Below are positions 54,801-62,018 of a stretch of DNA of 64,000 bases, in pieces. The stretch spans positions 1 to 64,000 of the forward strand of contig UQFY01000008.1 in assembly GCA_900540385.1 (NCBI GenBank), written 5' to 3'. The position numbers and the translations under genes were made by a program. This DNA comes from an uncultured Mollicutes bacterium (GTDB taxonomy: Bacteria; Bacillota_I; Bacilli_A; RFN20; CAG-826). Under the pieces are notes generated by a model. That model was not told where the DNA came from, did no database searches, and saw nothing but the letters and a program-made list of their open reading frames with translations. Positions within the stretch are counted from its first letter, which is position 1. Each line of letters opens with the position of its first letter.

Positions 54801-55993
54801 GTATTACGCTCTTAGTTCTCTCTTACGTTTTCGCAATGAAGAAGAAAAGGAATAAAAAAATGGATCAAAAAGATAATAAAGAAATAAAAGAAACTTCATC
54901 AGAAACAAAGAAAAAACCTTCTTTACCAAAGAAGAAAAAACAACAATTAATCATCTTTGGCTCAGTTGTTGTGGCTTTGTCTGCATGCATTGGCATTGTT
55001 GCTGGCGTCTTAGCAAACAAGAAAGATGACACACCTAAACCATCTAGTTCCAATGATGTTCCAGCAAGTAGCGGAGAGGTGACCCCTTCATCTAGTGAAC
55101 CTGAAGAAGAAATTCAATACTTCGACTATATCATCGAAGCCGAACACATGAACATCATTAATCCAACAGCCGCTAAGATTGCGCAAAAAGCGCATCAATG
55201 CAGCAACGATAATATGATCGACCACATCAATGGTGCAGAAAGCTATCGGATTGATTTTTACAGTCCAAAGAACGCTCCAGGCGAGCTGAATATTTCTTTG
55301 CCTAGCAACGCTGACGTTGTCGTCAAAGATAACATTAAAGAGATTAAAATTAACGGCAAGGCAGTTAGTATTGACAGGAAGGCAACTTGTAAAGTTCTCA
55401 CAAATTGGTATAAAGCCACCAGTGAGCATATTGCAACCGTCAACTTCACGAAAGGCATTAACGTTATTGAAATTGTTCCATTCGCAGAATCAGCAGTAAA
55501 CTTCGACTATTTCGAATTATTAGATGTCCAAGCTGAATTGCGTGAAGTGAACAAATATGAAGCAGAAGACTATTTCACCACAAGTGAAGAGTTTGCTGAA
55601 GGAACATATGCAAGAGAATGTGGCGCAGCAAGTAATGGAAAATGGGTCAACAAATCTCAAAATGCTATCTTCAACTTCAAATTCAATAGTGATAAAGCAG
55701 CCAAAGCCGATCTCTATGCTTCCATGCCATTTGGTGCAAACACTTCAACTTGGAGTGCGCTCTTTGAAAGCGTTACGGTTAACGGAAAGGAATACACCTT
55801 CGGAAGTGAAGAGGGTCAATGGGCGGATGCAAGCATCAACTCACCACATTGGTACACCAACTTCCCATTTAAGATGGGTACTATCGATTTAGTGAGTGGA
55901 GAAAACACGATTACAATGAAACCAATGGCAACTGCCAACTTCAATTTTGATTTCATTGACTTGCTTACCGACGCTCTTACAACCGCGCTTTAA
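51833..55993 (+). CDS. Membrane GH3 glycosidase with CBM-like tail
   Basis: A 1386-residue GH3 protein with swapped domain order like the one at 42.9 kb: N-terminal helix about 8-28, GH3 C-terminal domain (SEASVLLWNKNESLPL), FnIII-like part (NTGNVAGKDVVQIYLQKP), then catalytic domain (LAHDGPAGVKTD; nucleophile Asp891 in GLVETDSATG). After a helix at about 980-1005 comes a Lys-rich stretch, another helix (IFGSVVVALSACIGIVAGVL), a Ser/Pro/Glu linker and two modules of about 140 residues beginning IEAEHMN and YEAEDYF, which look like CBM6/CBM35-type sugar-binding domains. Predicted topology: enzyme and binding modules both outside, with a short basic loop inside. Confidence 0.88.
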   Translation: MKKFFNKTVWWFLSSFFAIMFTILLVGDSFIKEYETQINYALHIEPYQKITSENTNTEYFKTPFKKEDGSYDDIAMRNNSMQVSREANSEASVLLWNKNESLPLKVSSKISFFGVQSNQKNYLYTGNGSGKVAVTTTDFPSLKETFEKEKKYQVNPKLWSFYQNKSGSSMYNPSVGPDGKQDNHYKEFNVNEASWSELNTTEIANSITEYNTAVMVISRNGSEDGDTWFDTNECLEKNYLDLSYNEKSVLDSLDTMREEGKISNLVLLLNTGTPMQMKNISKYQHIDSCLWVGMGGNASFNGIYDVVSGKANPSGRLVDTYLYNNDSAPSVENTGAFQFAKYGDLPQESRSSNAYNHAYIVYQEGIYVGYRYFETRYEDCILNLGNANSASGSKNSAMNWDYSKEVYYPFGYGLSYTNFEYTDYAVTKNGDKYRASLKVTNTGNVAGKDVVQIYLQKPYTEYDKQNKIEKASVELVGYAKTDLLAPGKSQTVVIDIDEYEFKSYDSYNKKTYILEKGDYYLSFGKNAHDALNNILAQKGKNTSSGMDYDGNKNFAKKFNYKDDDFVKYSKSKTNVQVTNQFDNADLNLYEGTSDQKITYLSRNDWKNTYPKKVELNALNATMVKDMQYTHGIEIDENAKMPKYRSVTSPIGELTLASMMDKEFDDPLWEDLLNQMSFKETTQLCGVGSHIINGVTSISSPSVLAHDGPAGVKTDTPKSTRNGDVDTFMAFPSGINLASTWNNELVKKVCNAFSLEMMHANVGEIYGTGAGIHRSTYGGRNWEYFSEDSFLSGRILNYEVQGLQENGAIVNIKHLVLNDQEIYRCGGTTWANEQSIREIYLKAFEEAVTDGKANGVMSSLNRIGCIWAGKHKGLLTNVLRNEWGFVGLVETDSATGTYMREGGTRAEAVIAGNDLWLRGSNNIKELWGDYRNNPTVCQALRKSAKNILYVVAHSMAMNGIDSSTKIVKITPWYFNAILGAEIAVGIVTGACITLLVLSYVFAMKKKRNKKMDQKDNKEIKETSSETKKKPSLPKKKKQQLIIFGSVVVALSACIGIVAGVLANKKDDTPKPSSSNDVPASSGEVTPSSSEPEEEIQYFDYIIEAEHMNIINPTAAKIAQKAHQCSNDNMIDHINGAESYRIDFYSPKNAPGELNISLPSNADVVVKDNIKEIKINGKAVSIDRKATCKVLTNWYKATSEHIATVNFTKGINVIEIVPFAESAVNFDYFELLDVQAELREVNKYEAEDYFTTSEEFAEGTYARECGAASNGKWVNKSQNAIFNFKFNSDKAAKADLYASMPFGANTSTWSALFESVTVNGKEYTFGSEEGQWADASINSPHWYTNFPFKMGTIDLVSGENTITMKPMATANFNFDFIDLLTDALTTAL

Positions 55994-56019
55994 TACACGT
56001 TTAATCAACATCCTAAAAG

Positions 56020-56050
56020 GTCATTAAGGAATAAAACTTAATGGCTTTTT
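56020..56050 (+). terminator. Terminator of second GH3 operon
   Basis: GTCATTAAG (56020-56028) and CTTAATGGC (56037-56045) pair with one T-G pair over an 8-base loop; T's follow. Confidence 0.8.
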
Positions 56051-56146
56051 CTTTTGATTTAAAACGTGCTTGGATTCTTTTTATTGGCATCTAATAAACG
56101 GGATCTTCTAATTAATAACGATATAGCCATTTTTCGTTGAGTATTG

Positions 56147-56238
56147 AATCTCACGGAATGAAAATATGAAATCACACGGAATGAAAATGTGAAATCACAC
56201 GGAATGAAATTGTCTAATCTCTCGGAATGGAATATAAT
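56147..56238. repeat. Four tandem 23-base operator-like repeats
   Basis: Units begin at 56147, 56170, 56193 and 56216, exactly 23 bases apart. Common core: AATC, one variable base, C, A or T, CGGAATG and then an A-rich stretch. The fourth unit fills the 17-base gap between -35 and -10 of the ATPase gene's promoter, so a protein bound to the array would cover the promoter. Confidence 0.85.
56210..56238 (+). promoter_or_regulatory. Promoter of DUF4143 ATPase gene
   Basis: TTGTCT (56210-56215), 17-base spacer, perfect TATAAT (56233-56238), followed by AAGGTGA and the ATG at 56255. The spacer is the fourth 23-base repeat. Confidence 0.75.
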
Positions 56239-56254
56239 TTCTAAGGTGAAAATT

Positions 56255-57532
56255 ATGAAAACAAACAACTACAAAAAAAGACTGATAGACGATAAGATTG
56301 AGCTTTATCTAAAGACGTTTGGCGCGATTTATATCGAAGGACCTAAATGGTGTGGCAAAACGTGGACGAGTAGACATCATTCCAATAGTGAGTTTTTGTT
56401 AGCGGATCCTAAAGGAAATTTTAACAATAAGAAATTAGCTGAATTGAACCCAGAACTGGCTTTAGAAGGAGACGTTCCTCATTTAATCGACGAATGGCAA
56501 GAAGTTCCTTCTTTGTGGGATGCTGTCAGGGGAAAAGTGGATTCTTTTCCGCTTAAAGGACAATTTATCCTTACGGGGTCTGCAACCGTGAACAAGGAAA
56601 AATATATTCATTCCGGAACGGGACGGATAGCTAGATTAAAAATGAGACCGATGTCCCTGTTTGAATCAGGACGTTCCAATGGAAAAGTTTCTCTTAAAGA
56701 TATTTGTTATAACAATGCCGTTGACTGTCTTACTGGCGAGGTTGATTTGAACGAATTAATTAATTTGGTCTTGATTGGTGGATGGCCTGCCGTAAGCGAA
56801 GATATGTCTGCTGAACAAGGTGTGCTTATTGCAAAGGAATATATCAAATCCCTTATTAATGAAGATATTTACAAAGTGGATAACGTAAAAAGAAACCAAC
56901 ATAAGTTTGAACTGCTGCTTCGATCCTTGGCTCGAAATGAAGCCACGACAGTTACAAATAAAACATTAAAGAATGATATTAAAGAAAAAGATTTTGATGA
57001 TATTAATATTGATACTTTATCGGATTATTTGGATTTGCTTAATAAGCTCTATATTACAGAAAATATTCCTCCGTTCTCGGTTAATCTAAGGTCTTCGACG
57101 AGGGTAAAACAAAGCGAGAAACGTCATTTTGTGGACCCCTCCCTCCCTTGTGCAATATTGAATTTAACGAAAGAAAAACTGTTGAACGATCTAAAACTTT
57201 TTGGCTTTCTTTTTGAGTCTTTAGTGGAAAGGGATCTATATACATATTCTGAATCATTTAACGCTAAACTATATCATTATCAAGATTATAGAAACGATGA
57301 AATAGATGCGATTATAGAACTAGAAGATGGGGAGTGGTGTGGGTTTGAAATTAAATTAGGTGCAAATCAAATTGATGAAGCTGCAGAAAATTTAGTGAGA
57401 ATTGATGATTCCATACGAAAAGAAGGCGGGAAGACCGCAAAAGCCTTGTGCGTCATTTGTGGTTTAACGAATGCTGCATACAAAAGAAAAGATGGCGTTT
57501 ATGTTGTGCCTTTCACTTCATTGAAAGCATAA
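56255..57532 (+). CDS. AAA_14 / DUF4143 ATPase
   Basis: ATPase of 425 residues. The start at 56255 has AAGGTGA upstream and avoids a longer frame that runs through the promoter repeats. Walker A GPKWCGKT at 29-36, Walker B HLIDEWQEV, FILTGSATVN, then DUF4143 with IGGWPAVSED and a C-terminal part DEIDAIIELEDGEWCGFEIK that has the D...ExK spacing of a PD-(D/E)xK nuclease-like core. Distantly related to the ATPases at 34 and 60 kb. Such genes are scattered, probably mobile accessory functions of unclear role. The promoter repeat array suggests tight autoregulation. Confidence 0.86.
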   Translation: MKTNNYKKRLIDDKIELYLKTFGAIYIEGPKWCGKTWTSRHHSNSEFLLADPKGNFNNKKLAELNPELALEGDVPHLIDEWQEVPSLWDAVRGKVDSFPLKGQFILTGSATVNKEKYIHSGTGRIARLKMRPMSLFESGRSNGKVSLKDICYNNAVDCLTGEVDLNELINLVLIGGWPAVSEDMSAEQGVLIAKEYIKSLINEDIYKVDNVKRNQHKFELLLRSLARNEATTVTNKTLKNDIKEKDFDDINIDTLSDYLDLLNKLYITENIPPFSVNLRSSTRVKQSEKRHFVDPSLPCAILNLTKEKLLNDLKLFGFLFESLVERDLYTYSESFNAKLYHYQDYRNDEIDAIIELEDGEWCGFEIKLGANQIDEAAENLVRIDDSIRKEGGKTAKALCVICGLTNAAYKRKDGVYVVPFTSLKA

Positions 57533-57696
57533 ATAAAGTCTCATTGCTAAGAGAACCTCTCTTGTACAGTTTAAGTTAGTTTCTTAGGAAGCATTAAAAC
57601 AAACCAATTACGCCATAAAATTCCCCTAAGGAAGTTAGAAAGTGAAAACAAATGGCCTTATAAAGGCGCATGTCTCGAAGATAAAGCGAAAACGGA

Positions 57697-57711
57697 TATA
57701 ATAGAGATGTG
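57697..57711 (+). promoter_or_regulatory. -10 box giving a leaderless HNH mRNA
   Basis: TATAAT (57697-57702) lies exactly 6 bases before the GTG at 57709, where transcription would begin. There is no ribosome site before either GTG 57709 or ATG 57712. Confidence 0.5.
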
Positions 57712-58695
57712 ATGGATACTTACATTCAAGATTGGATTGAAGTCATTGAAAGTGGCAAGAATACAAATACGTATAAGCCCGCTTTCGCAAAAGCTCTTTT
57801 AAAATGTGTGGCTGCCAATCGTTATTTCTTTATAAATCCAGATACAGCAATGGTGGATTTTAAAGACATTGCCGAATGTATCATTCGTTATTATTGGAAC
57901 CAATTGTTTTTCTTTAAACTAAGACAGCAATCAGGGGATAAAGTCCCTGTTATCTATCAATGTGTGAATGCTTTGGTGGAAAAATATAAGGAACTTAGGC
58001 AGACGTCCATCGCTTGCTGGGCGGATGAAGGGCTTAAATTCATCAAGGAGAATGCGGAATCAGGCTTTTATGAAGCTCTTTTAAAGAAAGCCGCTTCAAC
58101 TTTAAACAAAGATGTAGCCTATCGTCTTCCTGTTGTAAATGGGACGGAATATCCTATTTATTCTTTTGATCGGAAGAACGCCTCTAAGCTATATTTAAAA
58201 AGAGAGGATATCGATAAATTGAAAGAATTTTCCTCCATCTTAGTTCCTTTAATCAACTACAGGTGGTCCCTTCTTTTGGAGAAATACAATAATTCTCCAA
58301 ACATCCTTTTGAAGGTAAAAAACACATCTAATAATACAATTCGTAGAAACGATCTTTCCGAATATAAGAATATTTTGATTCAAAACGAATTCTCGAATCA
58401 TAAGCCAATAGATTTCTATTCCGGAATTCTTATTCCTCAAAAAGAAATCAGTGTTGATCACGTCATTCCTTGGTCTTTTTTGTATCGTGATGACATTTGG
58501 AATTTGGTCCTAACTTCTAAATCCAACAACTCCTCTAAGAGCAACAACAAACCAAATGAAGTAACCATTCATAATCTTGAAGAAAGAAATAGGGTTCTTT
58601 ATAAAAAGCTTCCGGAAGGAAAATATAAATCCAGCCTTAAAGAAGCGATTGATTGCGATCTAGTGCGTTCCTATTATTATCAAATGATGGCATGA
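57709..58695 (+). CDS. HNH endonuclease domain protein
   Basis: A 328-residue protein (GTG start at 57709; ATG at 57712 equally possible). The first 200 residues are of unknown fold, helix-rich with TAMVDFKDIAECIIRYYWNQ. The C-terminal part carries an HNH motif: FYSGILIPQKEISVDHVIPW, then FLYRDDIWNLVLTSKSNNSS with the last Asn and further basic residues. HNH enzymes cut DNA using one metal ion. The gene overlaps the next (methyltransferase) by four bases, so the two form a unit resembling restriction-modification or another defence pair. The strongly AT-rich composition and its position between DUF4143 ATPases support an accessory origin. Confidence 0.82.
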   Translation: MMDTYIQDWIEVIESGKNTNTYKPAFAKALLKCVAANRYFFINPDTAMVDFKDIAECIIRYYWNQLFFFKLRQQSGDKVPVIYQCVNALVEKYKELRQTSIACWADEGLKFIKENAESGFYEALLKKAASTLNKDVAYRLPVVNGTEYPIYSFDRKNASKLYLKREDIDKLKEFSSILVPLINYRWSLLLEKYNNSPNILLKVKNTSNNTIRRNDLSEYKNILIQNEFSNHKPIDFYSGILIPQKEISVDHVIPWSFLYRDDIWNLVLTSKSNNSSKSNNKPNEVTIHNLEERNRVLYKKLPEGKYKSSLKEAIDCDLVRSYYYQMMA

Positions 58696-59246
58696 AATAT
58701 TACAGTGAGCATTATAAAGAATATATCGATTCGACCTTTCCTCTTTCCTTAAAAGAAGAATACTCTTTTCTCATTGCTCATTTAAAAGAAAAAGCCATCA
58801 TCTTAGATATTGGTTTTGGTTCGGCTAGAGACATGCTCTATTTCAAAAAATGTGGGTACCATGTATATGGAATTGAGGTAGTGGATGGCTTTATTAACCA
58901 TGCAAAAGAATTGGGTTTGGACGTGGAATATGGCGATTTAAGGGCCTACGTCCCTAAAGAAAAGGTGGATTGCATTTTTTTAAATGCAGTTTTGTTACAT
59001 CTTCAAAGAAACGAAATATACCCTGCAATTAGAAGACTAATGAGTTTCCTTAATGATGATGGAATCCTTTTCTTCTCAATGAAACGTTCGGAAAAAGAAG
59101 ACGGATATGATGAAAAAGGCAGATATTTCACTTATTTCCATAAAAAAGATTTAGAAACCCTTCCTTTTCGTGTTATAGATTACAAAATCAATCCAGATTC
59201 TCAAAGAAAAGATACTGAATGGATAGATGTTATTTTAGGAAAGTAG
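58692..59246 (+). CDS. Class I SAM-dependent methyltransferase
   Basis: A 184-residue methyltransferase. ATG 58692 overlaps the HNH stop (ATGA), preferred over an in-frame start at 58653 inside the HNH gene. SAM-binding motif I ILDIGFGSARDMLYFKKCGY, then VYGIEVVDGFI, acidic DLRA, and FLNAVLLHLQRNEI. It lacks the NPPY/DPPY motif of adenine-N6 and the PCQ motif of cytosine-C5 DNA methyltransferases, so it looks like a small-molecule or unknown-substrate enzyme (Methyltransf_11/25 style), not a classical restriction partner. Coupled translation with the nuclease suggests a joint task. Confidence 0.85.
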   Translation: MKYYSEHYKEYIDSTFPLSLKEEYSFLIAHLKEKAIILDIGFGSARDMLYFKKCGYHVYGIEVVDGFINHAKELGLDVEYGDLRAYVPKEKVDCIFLNAVLLHLQRNEIYPAIRRLMSFLNDDGILFFSMKRSEKEDGYDEKGRYFTYFHKKDLETLPFRVIDYKINPDSQRKDTEWIDVILGK

Positions 59247-59281
59247 AGGTAGTTTTCTTAGAATTCAATTTCTTCCAAAAC

Positions 59282-60592
59282 TCATTGCTCTTCATTATGT
59301 TCTTTTATGCAGAATACGGCATATAGAGGAACGCTCTTGATATTATTTTCAAATCCGAAGTTTTTCGTCGATACTTTTATACTGTATTTAGGGTTGTATT
59401 TTGATATATACGTTCTTAAAGACTTTGCTTTAACATTATCAGCGGATTTTGTTTCGAGCGGAATTGGTTCGTCATTGATATGGATCACGAAATCGACCTC
59501 TGAAGTATTGTTGCATTCCCAATAATGTAAAGAGAAACCATTTGCCGCGAGTTGCTCAGCCACATAACTTTCTGCAAGCATGCCTCTTACTTTGTCTGAA
59601 ATGCCAATGTTTTGAATGATTTTATTTGGAGAGATGGAACCTTTTAATGTTAAAAGGCCGACATCAGAATAATAAATCTTAAAAGTATTAGGCTCCTCAT
59701 AAGCATTTAAAGGATAACGTCCCTCCGTTACTAAAGAGCAATTGATAACGACATTTGCGAATTTTAACCAAGCCAAAGAAACTTCATAGTTTTTACTTCT
59801 AGCTTTCTTAGAGACGGTTGAGTAAGTGAATTTTACTGTTTCCTTACCTAATTGAGAGAAAATACTGTTATAAATTTCAATGGATTTTACTGTTTCGGCT
59901 GGTGTTGCATATTTAGACATATCAGCAATGTAAGCATTTGATATAGAAGATTGCTCAGAACGAACAAAATTGAAATCCTTCGTTTCTAAAAATGTTTTCA
60001 CGGCTTGTGGATAACCTCCTACAACGAGATATTGGCGGTATAATTCCAATGCTTTTTCGTGTAATGGAAAAGGGGTCAACGTTTCATAAGATTCTACAAT
60101 CATCTTTCTTAAGGCTTCGTTGTTTGTTGCAAGCAAGAATTCCTCAAAGGTCATAGGATACATGTTTAAAAAATCAACTTTGCCAACAGGAAAAGAGAAG
60201 CGTCCTCTGTTTAGGGCAAGGCCAAGCAAAGAACCGGCAGCAATAACGTGATATCCATTTGCTTGCTCATTGAAATATTTCAAGGATGTCATTGCTTCTT
60301 CAGAAGCTTGAATTTCATCAAAGAAAATCAAGGTTTCCCCTTGAGAAATAATGGTGGAATAATATGCTTCTAAATTGGCAATGATTCTATTTGGGTCTAA
60401 AGACATTTTGAATATAACGGATAATTGCTTGTCGCTTTCAAAGTTGCAATAGACAACGTTTCTATATTGTTTGTTAGCAAATTCTAAAATGGTATATGTT
60501 TTGCCTATCTGTCTTGCTCCATAAACGATAAGAGGCTTACGTTTGGGGCTGTTTTTCCAAGCAATTAATTTATTCGTAATAGTTCTTTCCAT
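59282..60592 (-). CDS. AAA_14 / DUF4143 ATPase
   Basis: ATPase of 436 residues: Walker A GARQIGKT at about 25-32, Walker B LIFFDEIQAS, AAGSLLGLAL, PMTFEEFLLA, then DUF4143 with VVGGYPQAVKTF and a C-terminal SEVDFVIHINDEPIPLETKS that shows the D...ExK pattern of nuclease-like cores. Converges with the methyltransferase gene, 35 bases apart, without a clear terminator. Upstream repeats (CGAAAAAC units and CGTGA/TCACG) resemble operators. Function unknown. Confidence 0.86.
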   Translation of the reverse strand: MERTITNKLIAWKNSPKRKPLIVYGARQIGKTYTILEFANKQYRNVVYCNFESDKQLSVIFKMSLDPNRIIANLEAYYSTIISQGETLIFFDEIQASEEAMTSLKYFNEQANGYHVIAAGSLLGLALNRGRFSFPVGKVDFLNMYPMTFEEFLLATNNEALRKMIVESYETLTPFPLHEKALELYRQYLVVGGYPQAVKTFLETKDFNFVRSEQSSISNAYIADMSKYATPAETVKSIEIYNSIFSQLGKETVKFTYSTVSKKARSKNYEVSLAWLKFANVVINCSLVTEGRYPLNAYEEPNTFKIYYSDVGLLTLKGSISPNKIIQNIGISDKVRGMLAESYVAEQLAANGFSLHYWECNNTSEVDFVIHINDEPIPLETKSADNVKAKSLRTYISKYNPKYSIKVSTKNFGFENNIKSVPLYAVFCIKEHNEEQ

Positions 60593-60610
60593 GTGATTTA
60601 CCTTAAACTT

Positions 60611-60638
60611 ATTCTAGTTAATTTTGATAATATTGCAA
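60611..60638 (-). promoter_or_regulatory. Candidate promoter of DUF4143 ATPase
   Basis: Minus strand TTGCAA (60638-60633), spacer 16, TAGAAT (60616-60611), about 18 bases before the ATG. Confidence 0.4.
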
Positions 60639-60659
60639 TAAATATCACATAATACATAC

Positions 60660-60690
60660 CGAAAAACGTGAAAAATATCACGAAAAACAA
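60660..60690. promoter_or_regulatory. Operator-like repeats before DUF4143 ATPase
   Basis: CGAAAAACGTGAA (60660-60672) and CGAAAAACAATACGAA (60681-60696) begin alike, 21 bases apart. CGTGA (60667-60671) and TCACG (60678-60682) form an inverted pair between them. The layout resembles other repeat-controlled accessory genes in this window but is weaker. Confidence 0.4.
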
Positions 60691-60859
60691 TACGAATAAT
60701 GGAAATGAGCGACATTATGGTTTAAATTACCTGCATTTTGTTCCATTTCAAATGACAAGCGTAGATAGAGAAAATCCCTTTTTAACAAGCCATCAAAAAA
60801 CAACTTTTATATGTCATAAACTAGGAATCGTTTCACCTAAAAAGATAACGAGTTAATGC

Positions 60860-60871
60860 TATACTTAAACC
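60860..60871 (+). promoter_or_regulatory. Extended -10 giving a leaderless nagA mRNA
   Basis: TGCTATACT (extended -10, hexamer 60860-60865) ends 6 bases before the nagA ATG. No ribosome site lies in the 15 bases before the ATG. Confidence 0.5.
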
Positions 60872-62017
60872 ATGGAAAACGGTTTTAAGAATGTAAATGT
60901 CGTTCTAGAGGACAAGGTAATCAAGGGCTCTTTGTCTTTTGAAGGGGATAGAATCCTCTCTTTTGAAGATCCTGAAAATGTAATTTTAGAGGGAGAAGAC
61001 GTATATGTATGCCCTGGATTTATTGATGAACATATTCATGGGGCTAATGGATCGGACGTAATGGACGCTTCAAAATCCTCTTTAGAGAATATGGCAAAAT
61101 CCCTTCTTCAAGAAGGAGTTACTTCTTTCTTGGCTACGACTATGACGGAAAGTAAGGAGAAAATCCTCGCTTCATGCCGCGCTGTTAAAGAATATATGGA
61201 AGAGGAACATGAAGGCGCGACGATTTTAGGTCTTCATTTAGAAGGACCTTTCATCTCTCTTTTGCATCCAGGGGCACAAGATCCTCACTATATTTTGAAA
61301 CCGGATGTCGCTCTTTTAGACGAATTCGTAAAAGCAAGCGGAAACAATGTACGTTTAATTACTTTCGCATATGAAAACGATGAGAATTCTGAATTCTTAG
61401 AATATTGTTTAAAGAACAACATCACCCCATCTATTGGCCATAGTGACTGTAAAAGTGCTCTCTTTAAGGAAGGAATTGCTAAAGGCCTTTCTTGTGTGAC
61501 ACATCTTTTCAATGCTCAAAGAGGATTTCATCATCGTGAAGTGGGCATTTCTGGTGAAGCGTTATTGCAAGATGGTGTGAATGTTGAACTTATTTGCGAT
61601 ACTTATCATGTTTGCAAAGATGCTTTGTCTCTTGTTTTCAAAGATAAAAAGAAAAACGAAATCCTGATGATTACGGATTCTTGTGAAGCAAAATACCTTC
61701 CAGAAGGAGCTTTGGCTCATCTTGGCTCTCAAGAAATCCATGTTGAAGGAGGAGTGGCTAGATTAAAAGACAATACGATTGCCGCTTCGATATTGAGATT
61801 AGACCAAGGCTTGAGAAACGTTAGAGATTTAGCAAAGGGATATACCTATTCCGATCTTATCAATCTTGTTTCTTTGAACCCAGCTAAAAATCTTCATTTG
61901 GATAAAGATTATGGGAGCATTTCTCCTAATAAGAAAGCGAATTTTGCTGTTCTAGATAAAGATTTTCACGTCCTTATGACGATTGTTAACGGAAAAGTGG
62001 TTTACCGTAAGGGTTAG
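60872..62017 (+). CDS. nagA: N-acetylglucosamine-6-phosphate deacetylase
   Basis: Amidohydrolase of 381 residues, removing acetate from GlcNAc-6-phosphate in amino-sugar use and wall recycling. Motifs: PGFIDEHIHG (His54, His56), HLEGPFI with metal ligand Glu124, IGHSDC (His190), THLFNAQ (His211), ICDTYHV (His246) and catalytic Asp269 in ITDS. The family usually has THLFNAM and a TDAM-type motif, so small variations are present, but all metal and catalytic positions are kept. Ends 1 base before the stop of the convergent kinase gene. The ATG sits 6 bases behind a -10 box (leaderless mRNA likely). Confidence 0.9.
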   Translation: MENGFKNVNVVLEDKVIKGSLSFEGDRILSFEDPENVILEGEDVYVCPGFIDEHIHGANGSDVMDASKSSLENMAKSLLQEGVTSFLATTMTESKEKILASCRAVKEYMEEEHEGATILGLHLEGPFISLLHPGAQDPHYILKPDVALLDEFVKASGNNVRLITFAYENDENSEFLEYCLKNNITPSIGHSDCKSALFKEGIAKGLSCVTHLFNAQRGFHHREVGISGEALLQDGVNVELICDTYHVCKDALSLVFKDKKKNEILMITDSCEAKYLPEGALAHLGSQEIHVEGGVARLKDNTIAASILRLDQGLRNVRDLAKGYTYSDLINLVSLNPAKNLHLDKDYGSISPNKKANFAVLDKDFHVLMTIVNGKVVYRKG

Positions 62018-62018
62018 C

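Noticed and set aside
56147..56238. Tandem 23-base repeats as a CRISPR array
   Set aside because: The repeats follow one another directly, without variable spacers, and overlap a promoter. No cas genes are nearby.
58692..59246. Methyltransferase as the DNA methylase of a restriction system
   Set aside because: Neither the NPPY/DPPY motif nor the PCQ motif is present; the sequence fits small-molecule methyltransferases better.
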